DNA from: Abelmoschus esculentus
Taxonomy: Eukaryota > Streptophyta > Magnoliopsida > Malvales > Malvaceae
Assembly (NCBI GenBank): GCA_035048815.1
Contig: JAUCBN010000013.1
Span: 260,501 to 324,500 of the forward strand
Length of the DNA stretch: 64,000 nucleotides
Direction: 5' to 3'
In this document: in pieces, positions 62,650 to 64,000 of the stretch
Position numbering within the stretch: position 1 is the first letter of the stretch
Layout: each line of letters opens with the position of its first letter
The notes under the pieces: model-generated
Database searches by the model: none
Seen by the model: the letters and a program-made list of their open reading frames with translations, nothing else
Told to the model about the DNA's origin: nothing
Program-made: the position numbers and the translations under genes

Positions 62650-64000
62650 CTTCCCACGCGCAACAAAAAGAGGTAGACATATTTTTTTATTTTTTAATCA
62701 AATTAACCTATCAATTCATTTTTAAAATTTCCAAAAAAAACTATGTAAATCTGTCAACATACAAATTTTCTTTAAAGAGACTATTTTTCTTAAGTTATGA
62801 ATTGTTATTTTACAATTCATTGTGTAGATTTGTTAAGTTATAAATTGTTATTGTACATCAATGATGTCTCTTTAAAAAAAATCATGTAAATACATTTTGG
62901 CAGATTTTTCAAGTTACAGATTATTACTGGTTAAACAAGTTTCATTGCTAGTTAAGAATGCATAAAAATGCATACACCATCAAGTAAACACATAAGGATT
63001 TATCTTTTAAGGTCCGTTTGTTTTACTGTATTTGATTTATACCAGTATAAGTCTTTAGAAAGATTAAAGATTATAAAGACTCATGCCATTGTAAGTCCTT
63101 GTAAAAATTAGAAATTATAAAGATTTACACTAGTATAAGCCTTTAAAATTTGTTACTGATTGTTATGCATAAATTCTATGTACTCGAGATTTCTGCTTAT
63201 TGATAGATTAAAGATTACAAAAACTTCAACAATTTAAAAATCTACACTAACATGCATAAACAAATAAACAATATTTAAAACATTAAAGAATCAATATATG
63301 TATGGAATTCCTGCACGATTGAGAGAGTTTTTTTTTTTTTTTATCAAATTATGATTTCAAAATGCAAAAGGGATTTTGAGATTATTGGGAAGAAAGAGAT
63401 TCGAATAATGAAGAATTTAATCCTGGTAATAAGTTGAAGTTAATATTTTTATTTTTTCGAATTTATCATTTGATTTTGGGTAAATATCAAACGTGCCAGG
63501 TATTGGATTTTAATTGAAAAAAATTAAGGTCCGTCGTGATTAAAATTTTAAATGAGTTATAAAATAAAATGTTAAACACTTAATTGACCCAAAAATAATT
63601 TAAATACTTAACTAAAAATGGTATAACTTTAACACTTATATAACGCTTTAACATTTAAATTATGATTATTAATAATAAATCCCTATGATAAAAAATATAT
63701 ATGATTATTAAGAATTTTAATTTCTCTGTTTTTGGGTTATAAAATGGTTGTATTGTTTAATCTAATTTTTTCATTCCTAGAAGACGATGTAATTATAATT
63801 TTTTATAAATTTAATAAAATTCAATAGTATTTTTCAAAATATATATATATATATATGATTGGAACTTCAATCTTAACAGTGTTACAAATGTTTCACTTTG
63901 ACATAATTTAAATTTCAAATTAGGTTTTTTATTAAAAAAATCCTGAAATTTACATCTAGGGTAAAAGTCAAAAACAACATAAGGCAGTTAAATTTATCAG
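62650..64000. other. AT-rich terminal region with a small tandem duplication
   Basis: 63040-63155 holds two imperfect copies of a unit with CAGTATAAGTCTTTAGAAAG / ATTGTAAGTCCTTGTAAAAA and AGATTATAAAGA; it follows TTTAAGGTCCGTTTG, a common start of plant MITEs. A T-run lies at 63329-63343 and an AT microsatellite near 63840-63857. No gene is supported. Confidence 0.45.

Overview
This is a plant nuclear window: seven intron-containing genes with plant protein families (class XI myosin, plastid IF3, ankyrin-PGG, MIP18/AE7-like), long AT-rich intergenic DNA, decayed Ty1/copia and Ty3/gypsy retrotransposons, a CACTA transposase relic and many small TIR elements. The protein sequences look eudicot; a rosid such as cotton is my guess, not something the sequence proves. 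No prokaryotic features, rRNA, intact tRNA or CRISPR were seen.

Layout. 1-8.1 kb: an AE7-like/MIP18 cytosolic Fe-S assembly gene on + (1016-4120) converges on a small PIG-Y-like GPI-GnT subunit gene on - (6165-8092). 8.3-14.4 kb: AT-rich DNA with tandem copies, a 30-bp perfect inverted repeat, a MITE with clean target duplications, a palindromic TGTGTA/TACACA array and an 850-bp AT-rich minisatellite ending about 200 bp before the next gene. 14.6-18.0 kb: a CCR/CAD-like NADPH reductase (phenylacetaldehyde-reductase type) on +. 18.5-27.4 kb: a GC-rich-ended DNA element, a copia fragment holding gag and an LTR but no pol, and a truncated Athila-like gypsy element, both retroelements on -. 28.3-33.0 kb: an elongin-B-like ubiquitin-fold gene on +, with a second copy of the GC-rich-ended element in its first intron. 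33.9-38.3 kb: chloroplast translation initiation factor IF3 on -. 39-46.4 kb: a second copy of the 12.6-kb MITE, a CACTA transposase pseudogene whose 3' end abuts a decayed copia pol, and a copia 3' LTR. 46.8-49.1 kb: an ankyrin-PGG membrane protein on +. 51.0-60.3 kb: a complete 38-exon class XI myosin on +. 61-64 kb: two fragments, in opposite orientation, of the same LTR family as at 26-27 kb, then AT-rich DNA.

The genes are unrelated housekeeping or signalling loci and form no pathway or cluster. I rebuilt all seven exon by exon. Joined exon lengths are multiples of three in every one, and six read like full-length family members; the elongin-B-like gene seems to have a 1-nt shift just before its normal end. 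The most notable gene-level signal is a minor-spliceosome AT-AC intron in the AE7-like gene, itself carrying a MITE. I found no convincing undescribed biological system; the most unusual DNA is the palindromic array plus AT minisatellite at 12.95-14.35 kb.
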